A DNA stretch of 64,000 nucleotides, taken from contig JALGZK010000003.1 of NCBI GenBank assembly GCA_025774935.1, positions 232,784 to 296,783 on the forward strand. Direction: 5' to 3'. Shown here in pieces: positions 1-8,348 of this stretch (positions are counted from its first letter, which is position 1; every line of letters begins with the position of its first letter). Origin of the DNA: a bacterium (GTDB lineage Bacteria; Joyebacterota; Joyebacteria; Joyebacterales; Joyebacteraceae). The notes below the pieces were generated by a model. That model was not told the DNA's origin. It worked only from the letters and a program-made list of their open reading frames with translations, and searched no databases. The position numbers and the translations under genes were made by a program.

Positions 1-3000
1 CGAACGAGGTCTCGACGATCCAGTCGCTCCCGATGACCTCACGCCGGGACGTGGACGCGGACGTGGCCTCGACGTAGTACTCGGTGGCGCCGGAAGGACT
101 CTCGTCCGTCCACGAGACGACGTTCGAGAGACTCGACGTGTAGGCCGGTTCGGGCTCCATGACAGGGACGTCCGGACCGATCACGTCGACCTCGGTGGAG
201 GCATCGGGGACCAGAGGGACGTTCTCGATATTCCCCACGCTGTCGGTGCCTACGGTGTAGAAGTCGTAGGACCCGTCGCCCGTGGCCGTGAACGAGATCG
301 GGCTCGTCGCGTGCGTTCCGGGGAAGAGCTCGAAGCCGCCCCCGTCCAACTGGTACCAGAGCTCCACGTACTCGACGCCGCTCGTCGCGTCGACAGCGGT
401 GAAGGGGACATCGAACGTGTACTCCGTGTGGAGGGCGCCCGGGTCCAGCGCCATCGTGATGGGCGGCGAGTCGTCCTGGATCGAGACGACCACATCGGAC
501 CAGCCGCTCTCGTTCTGCAGCGTGTCCCTGGCCATCACACGGAACAGGTAGGCCTCAGCGTCGGTGAGGTCCGTGAACTCGAACGACGTATCCGCGATCC
601 ACCCGCTCCCGATCACCTCGGCGCCGACGCGTTCGGGTGTCGCCGCCTCCGCGAAGTACTCGACCGCTCCGGAAGCGCTCTCATCCGTCCAGGAGACCGT
701 GTTGGCCAATCCGGCCGTGTAGACGGGCTCGCCGGCCATCGTCGGAACACTCGGTGGAGTCGTGTCCACCGCCGTCGAGGCGTCCGGGGTATCCGGGGCG
801 GCCTCCACGTTCCCGACGCCGTCCGTTCCGACCGTGTAGAAGTCGTAGACACCGTCGCCGGACGCCGTGAACGAGATCGGACTCAGCGAGTACGTGCCCG
901 GATGCTGCTCGTAGCTCCCCCCGTCCAGGCGATACCAGAGCTCGACGAACTCGACGCCACTCGTAGCGTCGTTCCCGGAGAACGGCACGCCGAATGTCAG
1001 CGATGCCTGCGAGGCGCCGGGGTCGTCCGCCGCCGTGGAGGGCGGCGAGTCGTCCTGCATCGATGACGTGTACTCCGACCAGTCTCCCTCGTTGAGGGCT
1101 TCGTCGCGCGCCCTCACGCGATAGCTGTACTCCTGGCCGTCCAGGAGATCCGCGAACTCATGGGAGGTGGCCGCGATCCAGCCGCTCGCCACGATCTCCC
1201 GTGAGCCTCCACCGTCGTCGCTCTCGACGTAGTACTCCACGGCACCGCTGGCCGCTTCGTCGGACCACGCCACCGAGTTCGCGAGACCCTGCGTGAACGT
1301 GGGCTCGGGCGTCATCGTCGGCGCGTCGGGTCCGGTCATGTCGACGATGGTCGTCGCGTCCGGGACCGTCGGCGCATCCTCGACGTTCCCGACGCTGTCA
1401 GCGCCGACGGTGTAGAAGTCGTACTCGCCCTCGACGGCCGCCGTGAAGGAGATCGGGCTCGTCGTGAACGCTCCTCCGTAGAGGGAGTAGCCTCCGCCGT
1501 CGACCTGATACCAGAGCTCGACGTACTCGACTCCGCTCGTGGCGTCGGCGGCGGCGAAGGGTACGTCGAAGGTGTCGACCGTCTGGTACGCCCCCGGGTC
1601 CTGGGCGAGCGTTATGGGCGGAGAGTCGTCCTGGGAGGAGTTCACGACGTTCGACCACTCGCTCTCGTTCCCCGCGACGTCCCGCGATCTCACGCGGTAG
1701 TGGTAGATCTGGCCGTCAGCGAGAAGCTCGAACTCGTTCGAGGTCAGGGCGAGCCACGCGCTCTCGGTGACGCCCGTCGTGAAATCGGCGTCCCACGCGT
1801 ATTGGACCTTGTACTCGGAGGCGCCTGAGGCGCTCTCGTCGGACCACTCGACCTCGTTTGAGAGCCCCTGCGTGTACGGCGGCTCGTCCACCATCGTCGG
1901 GGCATCCGGGGCCGTCACGTCGACGACCGTAGAGGCATCGGCTCCGGCGGGAGCGTCTTCGGCGTTCCCGACGCTGTCGGTGCCCGTTGTGTAGAACTCG
2001 TAGCTCCCCTCGACAGCCGCCGTGAACGAGATCGGGCTCGCGTCGAACGAGCCGGGGAACTGCTGGAACCCACCTGCGTCGACCTGATACCAGAGCTCCA
2101 CGAACTCGGTCCCGCTCGTGGCGTCGAGCGCGGTGAACGGAACAGGGAACGTGAAAGACGTCTGATAGGCACCAGGGTCCTGGGCTGCGGTCGAGGGCGG
2201 CGTGTCGTCCTGTATCGAGTTCGTGTAGTCCGACCACTCACTCTCGTTGAGGGCGGCGTCACGTGCCTTGACGCGGTAGCTGTATTCCTGGCCGTCGACC
2301 AGATCCGTGAACTCGAACGACGTCTCCGCGATCCACCCGCTCCCGACCGCGTCCATGAACGGGGGCACGTCCTCGCGCTCAGCGTAGTACTCGATCGCCT
2401 CGGACGCGCTCTCGTCCGACCAAGAGACGGTGTTGGAGAGGCCCTGCGTGTACGGCGGCTCGCTCACCATCGTCGGGGCGTCCGGGGCGATCGGGTCGAC
2501 GACCGTCACGGCGTCTGCCACCGAAGGCGGGTTCTCCACGTTCGCGGCGACGTCGGTGCCGATCGTATAGAACTGGTACGCCCCCAACGCCGGGGCCGTG
2601 AACGAGATGGGGCTCGTCGTGTAGGTTCCCGGGTCCTGCGTGTACCCACCGCCGTCCAGCTGATACCAGAGCTCCACGTGGTCGACACCGCTCGTTGCGT
2701 CCGTCGCGCTGAATGGAAGGTCGAACGTGTACGTCGACTGAACGGCGCCCGGATCCAGGGCCGCGCTCTCAGGAGGCGTGGCGTCCTGGGTCGAGATCGT
2801 GGATTCGGACCAACCGCTCTCGTTGAGCACGGCGTCGCGAGACCTGACGCGGTAGCTGTACTCCTGACCGTCGGCGAGGTCCACGAACTCGAACGAGGTC
2901 TCCGCGATCCACCCGCTCCCGACGACCTCCCGCCCTGCGAGGTCATCGTCACGCTCGACGTAGTACTCGACGGCACCGGAGGCACTCTCGTCCGACCAGG

Positions 3001-5400
3001 AGACCGTGTTCGAGGTCCCCTGCGTGTACGCGGGCTCGACGTCGATCTCCGGCGAGTCCGGCGGCGTTGCGTCGACGACCGTCGACGCGTCCGGAACGAG
3101 CGGAGGGTCTTCGACGTTCCCCACCGCGTCCGCGCCGACCGTGTAGAAGTCGTACGCCCCGTCGCCGGGAGCGGTGAACGAGATGGGGCTCGCCGCATAG
3201 GTCCCGGCGAACTGGACGTACCCGGCGCCGTCGGCCTGATACCAGAGCTCTACATAGTCGACGCCGCTCGTCGCGTCCGAGGCCGCGAATGGCACGTCGA
3301 ACGTCAGAGCCGTCTGAACCGCGCCGGGATCCTGCGCGGACGACACCGGAGGAGTCGCGTCCTGTGTCGAGACCACGGTGGCGGACCAGCCGCTCTCGTT
3401 CAGGGCCGCATCGCGTGCCTTCACCCGGTACGAGTACGCCTGCCCGTCGGCGAGGTCCTCGAACTCGAACTCCGTTCCGGCCACCCACCCGCTGCCTACG
3501 ACCTCCCGGACGCCGAGCCCGTCGTCGCGCTCGGCGTAGTACTCGGCGGCTCCCGACGCGCTCTCGTCCGTCCACGTGACGGTGTTGGCGAGTCCCTGGG
3601 TGTAGGGAGGTTCGAGCGCGATGGACGGCGCCGACGGAGCGGTCGTGTCGACGACCGTCGAGGCATCCGGCACCCCGGGAGCGGTCTCGACATTACCCAC
3701 GGCGTCGGTGCCGATCGTGTAGAAGTCGTACGCCCCTTCTACTGGCGCGTCGAACGAGATCGGGCTCGTCGTGAACGTCCCGGGGAACTGCACGTACCCG
3801 CCGGCGTCGACCTCGTACCAGAGCTCCACGTAGTCGACACCGCTCGTGGCGTCCAGGGCGGTGAAGGGAACGTCGAAGGTCGTGGCGGTCTGGAAGCCGT
3901 CTAGAGCTCCGGCGGCGGTCGTCGGCGCAGTCGCGTCCTGCGTCGAGCTCACGGCGTCCGACCACCCGCTCTCGTTCAGCGCGTCGTCCCGCGCCCGGAC
4001 GCGGTAGTAGTACATCTGCCCGCCGGCCAGTGTCGAGAACTCGTGCGTGAGACCGGCGACCCAACCGCTCGCAACGACGCCGACACTGAACCCGGCGTCC
4101 TCCGCCGCCTCCGCGTAGTAGTCGGCTGCGCCCGACACGCTCTCGTCCGACCACTCGACCGTGTTGGCCGTCCCTTGCGTGTACGTCGGCTCCGCCGCCA
4201 GCGTCGGGACGTCCGGCGCCGCCGTGTCCACGGTGGTCGAGGCGTCAGGCCCCCCCGGAGGATCTTCGATGTTGCCGAGGCTGTCGGTTCCGATCGTGTA
4301 GAAGTCGTACGCGCCGTCGGACGGCGCCGTGAACGCGACGGGACTCGTCGTGAACGTCCCGGGGAACTGCACGTAGCCGCCGGCGTCGACCTCGTACCAG
4401 AGCTCCACGTAGTCGACACCGCTCGTAGAGTCGGTCGCGGTGAAGGGCACGTCGAACGTCAGGCCCGTCTGGTAGGTCCCGGGGTCGGTCGCCTCCGTCA
4501 CCGGCGGCGACGCGTCCTGCGTGGACGACACCGAGGCCGACCAGCCGCTCTCGTTCAGCGCGGCGTCCCGAGCCTTCACGCGGTAGTGGTAGGTCTGCCC
4601 GTCAGCGAGAGTCGTGAACTCAAAGGAGAGACCGGTGATCCAGCCGCTCGAAGCGACGCCGACGGTGAAGAGCTCGTCCTCGGCCCGCTCCGCGAAGTAG
4701 GCGTTCGCGCCCGAGGCGCTCTCGTCCGACCAGAGGACCGTGTTGGCGGCGCCCTGCGTGTATGCGGGCTCCGCGGTGATCGTCGGGGCGTCCGGGGCGG
4801 AGGTGTCGACGACCGTCGAGGCGTCCGCGAGGGCGGGCGCGGCCTCGACGTTCCCGACGCTGTCGGTCCCGGTCGTGTAGAGGTCATACGCGCCATCCGA
4901 TGGCGCGGTGAACGAGATCGGGCTCGTCGTGAAGGTCCCGGGGAACTGCACGTACCCGCCGGCATCGACCTGGTACCAGAGCTCCACGAAGTCGACCCCG
5001 CTCGTCGCGTCAGACGCCACGAACGGCACGTCGAACGTGAGAGACGTCTGGGTCCCACCGGGGTCCTGCGCTGACGTCGCGGGGGCTGTGGTATCCTGAG
5101 TCGAGCTCTCGGTGCCCGACCAGCCACTCTCCCCCAGCGTGTCGTCACGGGCCTTCACTCGGTAATAGTAGACCTGCCCGTCGGCGAGGCCCGCGAATTC
5201 GTGCGAGAGGTCGGCGATCCAGCCGCTCGACGCGAGGTCCACGCTGAACGCGGCGTCCTGGGCGCGCTCCGCGTAGTACTCGGAGGCGCCGGTGCTGCTC
5301 TCGTCGGTCCAGGAGACTGTGTTGGTGAGGCCCTGGGTGTAGGCGGGCTCGGCCGTCATGGTGGGAGGGTCAGGAGCGAGCGGGACCCCCGAGCCGTCTC
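1..5400. repeat. Tandem coding repeat, about 578-nt unit, nine or more copies
   Basis: The ESGWS-encoding block recurs near 501, 1087, 1656, 2237, 2815, 3393, 3971, 4549 and 5130. Spacing is exactly or nearly 578 nt in the five units nearest the start and slightly variable (569-586) farther away. This fits recent in-frame unit duplication at the 5' end of the gene. The repeats encode FN3 plus Ig-like modules and are not CRISPR or IS related. Confidence 0.85.
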
Positions 5401-5488
5401 CCGATGGCGCTCCACCGGTGGGCAGCTGCCCCGTGGCGGCGCCCGGGACGAGCGTCAGGACTGCGAGCGACCATATGATGAGGAGCAT
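1..5488 (-). CDS. Giant secreted FN3/Ig-like repeat protein, C-terminus outside window
   Basis: An open frame runs without a stop from the ATG at 5488 to the window edge (about 1,829 residues visible); an in-frame GTG six bases upstream is an alternative start. The N-terminus (MLLIIWSLAVLTLVPGAA) is a signal peptide. The rest consists of units of about 193 residues. Each has a fibronectin type III-like half (YTQGLTNTVSW, then YYYRVKARD, then ESGWS) and a bacterial Ig-like half (DATSGVDFVELWYQ, then SVGNVE). At least nine units are visible. No catalytic motif is seen, so a cell-surface or extracellular structural or adhesive role is inferred. Its C-terminus, where a sorting domain would be expected, lies off the window. 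A sigma70-like promoter sits upstream and transcription appears monocistronic at this end. Confidence 0.85.
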   Translation of the reverse strand, partial: MLLIIWSLAVLTLVPGAATGQLPTGGAPSGDGSGVPLAPDPPTMTAEPAYTQGLTNTVSWTDESSTGASEYYAERAQDAAFSVDLASSGWIADLSHEFAGLADGQVYYYRVKARDDTLGESGWSGTESSTQDTTAPATSAQDPGGTQTSLTFDVPFVASDATSGVDFVELWYQVDAGGYVQFPGTFTTSPISFTAPSDGAYDLYTTGTDSVGNVEAAPALADASTVVDTSAPDAPTITAEPAYTQGAANTVLWSDESASGANAYFAERAEDELFTVGVASSGWITGLSFEFTTLADGQTYHYRVKARDAALNESGWSASVSSTQDASPPVTEATDPGTYQTGLTFDVPFTATDSTSGVDYVELWYEVDAGGYVQFPGTFTTSPVAFTAPSDGAYDFYTIGTDSLGNIEDPPGGPDASTTVDTAAPDVPTLAAEPTYTQGTANTVEWSDESVSGAADYYAEAAEDAGFSVGVVASGWVAGLTHEFSTLAGGQMYYYRVRARDDALNESGWSDAVSSTQDATAPTTAAGALDGFQTATTFDVPFTALDATSGVDYVELWYEVDAGGYVQFPGTFTTSPISFDAPVEGAYDFYTIGTDAVGNVETAPGVPDASTVVDTTAPSAPSIALEPPYTQGLANTVTWTDESASGAAEYYAERDDGLGVREVVGSGWVAGTEFEFEDLADGQAYSYRVKARDAALNESGWSATVVSTQDATPPVSSAQDPGAVQTALTFDVPFAASDATSGVDYVELWYQADGAGYVQFAGTYAASPISFTAPGDGAYDFYTVGADAVGNVEDPPLVPDASTVVDATPPDSPEIDVEPAYTQGTSNTVSWSDESASGAVEYYVERDDDLAGREVVGSGWIAETSFEFVDLADGQEYSYRVRSRDAVLNESGWSESTISTQDATPPESAALDPGAVQSTYTFDLPFSATDATSGVDHVELWYQLDGGGYTQDPGTYTTSPISFTAPALGAYQFYTIGTDVAANVENPPSVADAVTVVDPIAPDAPTMVSEPPYTQGLSNTVSWSDESASEAIEYYAEREDVPPFMDAVGSGWIAETSFEFTDLVDGQEYSYRVKARDAALNESEWSDYTNSIQDDTPPSTAAQDPGAYQTSFTFPVPFTALDATSGTEFVELWYQVDAGGFQQFPGSFDASPISFTAAVEGSYEFYTTGTDSVGNAEDAPAGADASTVVDVTAPDAPTMVDEPPYTQGLSNEVEWSDESASGASEYKVQYAWDADFTTGVTESAWLALTSNEFELLADGQIYHYRVRSRDVAGNESEWSNVVNSSQDDSPPITLAQDPGAYQTVDTFDVPFAAADATSGVEYVELWYQVDGGGYSLYGGAFTTSPISFTAAVEGEYDFYTVGADSVGNVEDAPTVPDATTIVDMTGPDAPTMTPEPTFTQGLANSVAWSDEAASGAVEYYVESDDGGGSREIVASGWIAATSHEFADLLDGQEYSYRVRARDEALNEGDWSEYTSSMQDDSPPSTAADDPGASQASLTFGVPFSGNDATSGVEFVELWYRLDGGSYEQHPGTYSLSPISFTASGDGVYDFYTVGTDGVGNVEAAPDTPDASTAVDTTPPSVPTMAGEPVYTAGLANTVSWTDESASGAVEYFAEAATPERVGAEVIGSGWIADTSFEFTDLTDAEAYLFRVMARDTLQNESGWSDVVVSIQDDSPPITMALDPGALHTEYTFDVPFTAVDATSGVEYVELWYQLDGGGFELFPGTHATSPISFTATGDGSYDFYTVGTDSVGNIENVPLVPDASTEVDVIGPDVPVMEPEPAYTSSLSNVVSWTDESPSGATEYYVEATSASTSRREVIGSDWIVETSF

Positions 5489-5643
5489 TCTCACGGTCTT
5501 CGATCCGCCCTCTTCCACCACACGCGCATCACGCGGCGTCAGGGCAAGCCCCGGGGCCGCGGGCGGGCACCCCTGCCCGCGCGCTACCATGATAACCCAT
5601 CCCGGCCTCCTTCGCCCGGCCCAGCTTGGAGGTGGGCGGCCGC

Positions 5644-5672
5644 ATTGTAGTACATGTTGCTCTGTATAGCAA
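5644..5672 (-). promoter_or_regulatory. Sigma70-like promoter of the giant repeat gene
   Basis: On the minus strand, TTGCTA (5672-5667), a 17-nt spacer and TACAAT (5649-5644) form a near-consensus promoter. It predicts a start near 5637 and a leader of about 150 nt before the ATG at 5488. Confidence 0.65.
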
Positions 5673-5676
5673 GAAA

Positions 5677-5733
5677 CCCCCACGCTGGGGGCTTTTCAGG
5701 ACGAAACGACGGCCCGAGGGCACCCCCGGGCCG
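5677..5733 (-). terminator. Double hairpin downstream of preA
   Basis: Two inverted repeats lie between the preA stop and the next promoter. The first has a 7-bp outer stem, CGGCCCG paired with CGGGCCG (5710-5733). The second is CCCCC-ACGCT-GGGGG (5677-5691). On the minus strand they are followed by TCGTTTCG and TTTCTT. This arrangement suits transcription termination of the preTA operon before the repeat-gene promoter. Confidence 0.55.
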
Positions 5734-5784
5734 CCTTGTGTCAAGATCCCGCCGCCAATCTGGGTCCGCCGATCCGGATCCCGG

Positions 5785-7014
5785 TCAGGCCTCGCTCTCC
5801 CGCTCCTTCATGAGGATACACCCCGTGACGGGACACACAGTCCGGCAGAACCCGCATCCTATGCACTTCTCCTCGTCGACCCCCGGAATCCGCTCGTTTC
5901 CGGTCCCCGCGGCATCCTCCGGGAACTCGATCGCCTGGTGCCCCCCGTCCCGGCACGCGACGATGCAGGCGCCACATCCGACACAGAGGTCCCCGTCGAT
6001 TGATGCCACGACCTTGTAGTCGCGAGAGAGCGCCTCGTGGCTCACGACGTTCGGTAGCCCGCGGCCGACAAGATCAGCGGGCGTCCCCAGGCCCTTTTCC
6101 TCGAGGTAGTACCCGAGACCCTCGATCAGCTCCTCGACGATGTCGTAGCCGTACCGCATGACGGCCGTGCAGACCTGGACGATCCCGGCTCCCGCCAGAA
6201 GGAACTCGGCCGCATCCCTCCAGGTCACGACGCCGCCGACACCGGCCACGGGGATCCCGACGTCCTTCGCGACGTCCGAGACGAACCGGAGCGCGATGGG
6301 CTTGATCGCGGGGCCGGAGTATCCGCCGGCGGTCGACTTCCCGCCGACGTCCGGGATCGGCGCAAAGGTGTCGAGGTCGAAACCGAGGAGGCCCTTCAAG
6401 GTGTTGATGCACGTGATGCCCGCCGCACCGGCCTCTTTCACCTTCTGCGCGATGGGGCGGATGTCGGTCACGTTCGGCGTCAGCTTGATGAGCACCGGGA
6501 CGCTCGCAGCCTCCACCACCCACTTCGCGCGTTCGTACGTGAGAGCGGCATCCTGGCCGACCGCCGAGCCCATCCCCCGTTCGGGCATGCCGTGGGGGCA
6601 GGAGAAGCTGCACTCGATCATGTCGGCGCCCGCCTCCTGCACGCGCCGCGTGATCTCCTTCCACTCGTCCTCGGTACCGGCCATCATGCTCACGATCAGC
6701 ACCTGCTCCTGGTATCGCTTCTTGAGCTCGGAGACCTCCTGTAGGACTTCCGGAAGATGCCTGTTCGAGATGAGGTCGATGTTCTCGAGGCCGATCAGGT
6801 TCTTGTCCTCGTACGCGAGCCCGGCCATCATCGGCGAGACCAGGTTCACCTCGACGTGCTCGAGGCCGAGCGTCTTGACGACCGCCCCGCCCCAGCCCGC
6901 GTCGAAGCCCCGCGCGATCATCTCCGCGCTGTCCGTCGGAGGCGCAGCCGCAAGCACGAACGGGTTCGGGAACCTCACGCCGCAGAACTCGATCGAGAGA
7001 TCGGGCTTCCTCAT
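5785..7014 (-). CDS. preA: NAD-dependent dihydropyrimidine dehydrogenase subunit PreA
   Basis: The 409-residue protein is the catalytic FMN subunit that reduces uracil or thymine, working with PreT. Residues 1-330 form the dihydroorotate-dehydrogenase-like TIM barrel. The signature SCPHGMPERGMG places the active-site cysteine at about C139, and KLTPNVTDI follows. The C-terminus carries two [4Fe-4S] ferredoxin motifs (CVGCGACIVAC and CIGCGFCRTVC). The start codon overlaps the preT stop as ATGA (7011-7014), so translation is coupled. The length matches bacterial PreA. Other uses of the PreTA fold (flavin-dependent oxidoreduction of other substrates) cannot be excluded because the rest of a pyrimidine catabolic pathway is not in the window. 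Confidence 0.9.
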   Translation of the reverse strand: MRKPDLSIEFCGVRFPNPFVLAAAPPTDSAEMIARGFDAGWGGAVVKTLGLEHVEVNLVSPMMAGLAYEDKNLIGLENIDLISNRHLPEVLQEVSELKKRYQEQVLIVSMMAGTEDEWKEITRRVQEAGADMIECSFSCPHGMPERGMGSAVGQDAALTYERAKWVVEAASVPVLIKLTPNVTDIRPIAQKVKEAGAAGITCINTLKGLLGFDLDTFAPIPDVGGKSTAGGYSGPAIKPIALRFVSDVAKDVGIPVAGVGGVVTWRDAAEFLLAGAGIVQVCTAVMRYGYDIVEELIEGLGYYLEEKGLGTPADLVGRGLPNVVSHEALSRDYKVVASIDGDLCVGCGACIVACRDGGHQAIEFPEDAAGTGNERIPGVDEEKCIGCGFCRTVCPVTGCILMKERESEA

Positions 7015-8348
7015 CGGCCATCACCCCCTCCCGACGCGCTGTCCCCGAGCGACCTGAGATACCGGTCTATCCCTTCCGCCGCCCGTTTGCCTTCTGCGAC
7101 GGCCTGAACGACCGTCGCGCCGCCGCTCGTGACGTCGCCGCACGCGAACACGCCCGCTCGCGAGGTCGCCATCGTCTCGGGCTCGGCGGCCACGAGTCCT
7201 CGCTCGTCCGTCTCGACTCCTTCGTAGCGATCTGCGACTCCCTGACCGATCGCCTCGATCACCGCGTCCGCCCCGAGGCGGAACTCCGTCCCCGGGATCC
7301 TCTCCGCGTTCGACGGCACTAGGAGTCCGGGCTCCTTCCAGCGAATCCCGATGCCTTCGTATCCGACGACCTTCCCGCCTTCGCCCGTGATAGCGACGGG
7401 GATCGTCCGCGTGTGGAACTCGACGCCCTCCGCCTGAGCCGTCTCGATCTCCGACCGGAAGGCCGGCATCTCGTCGTGGGACTCCAGGCAGCAGAGGTCG
7501 ACGCGCTCTGCTCCCAGCCGGAGCGCAGTCGTCGCCGCGTCGATCGCGACGTTCCCGCCTCCGATGACGACGACCCGTCTCCCGAGGTCCGGGCGCCCGC
7601 CGTCGGCGACCACGGCGAGGATGTCGCCCGCGACGTGTACCCCCTCGAGGTCCTCGCCGGGAAGGCCGATCGTGTAGGGCTTCCAGAGACCGACCGCGAC
7701 GAGGACGGCGTCGTAGCCCGACCTGAGGAGCCGGGCGGGGTCCTCGTCTCCCCTGCCGGGAAGCACGTTCGCGCCGAGCCGCTTCGCGTACTCGAGCTCG
7801 CTCTCGGCGAACGAGCGTTCGAGCCGGAACGGCGGAACCCCGCGCGTGAGAAGGCCGCCCGGGGTCCCTGACCGCTCGAGGACGTCGACCTGGTACCCGG
7901 CCTTTCTGAGCTCCACCGCCGCCGCCAGCCCTCCGGGTCCCGAGCCGAGAACCGCTACCCTCTGGCTCCGCTCGTCCGCAACCTCCGGCAGCGGCGCGAG
8001 CGTCCCGAGTTCGACGTCACCCGCGAATCTCTGCAGGCCGGCGATGTCGATCGGCGTGTCGAGCTCCGCGCGCGTGCAGTGCTCCATGCACAGGATCTCC
8101 TGAGGACACAGTCGTCCGCAGACCCCGACGAGGAGGTTCGCCTCCCGGACCAGTCTGCTCGCCCCCAGGAAGTTCCCGAACCGGATCTTCCGGATGAAGC
8201 GCCGCGCGTCGACGCCGGCGGGGCACCCGCGGTTGCAGGGCGGGTCCTCGCACATGAGACATCGCGACGCCTCGAGCACGGCTTCGTGTGGGGCGTACGT
8301 CCTGTCGAACTCGACGAGAGCGCCGCTCCCGGCTGTCCTGTCGCTCAT
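7011..8348 (-). CDS. preT: NAD(P)-dependent flavoprotein PreT / glutamate-synthase small-subunit-like
   Basis: The 445-residue electron-transfer subunit takes electrons from NAD(P)H via FAD and Fe-S clusters to PreA. The N-terminal Cys-rich domain shows CLMCEDPPCNRGC (C30, C33, C38, C42) and a second set around CGRLCPQEILCMEHC. It is followed by the FAD dinucleotide fold GSGPGGLAAA and the nucleotide-binding GGGNVAIDAA. The frame is open upstream to 8678, but the ATG at 8348 is chosen. It has a GAGGGG site 8 nt upstream, gives the usual family N-terminus, and overlaps the preceding stop as ATGA. The C-terminus overlaps preA by four bases. The tight coupling of preT-preA with upstream envelope genes is unusual. 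Confidence 0.9.
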   Translation of the reverse strand: MSDRTAGSGALVEFDRTYAPHEAVLEASRCLMCEDPPCNRGCPAGVDARRFIRKIRFGNFLGASRLVREANLLVGVCGRLCPQEILCMEHCTRAELDTPIDIAGLQRFAGDVELGTLAPLPEVADERSQRVAVLGSGPGGLAAAVELRKAGYQVDVLERSGTPGGLLTRGVPPFRLERSFAESELEYAKRLGANVLPGRGDEDPARLLRSGYDAVLVAVGLWKPYTIGLPGEDLEGVHVAGDILAVVADGGRPDLGRRVVVIGGGNVAIDAATTALRLGAERVDLCCLESHDEMPAFRSEIETAQAEGVEFHTRTIPVAITGEGGKVVGYEGIGIRWKEPGLLVPSNAERIPGTEFRLGADAVIEAIGQGVADRYEGVETDERGLVAAEPETMATSRAGVFACGDVTSGGATVVQAVAEGKRAAEGIDRYLRSLGDSASGGGDGR

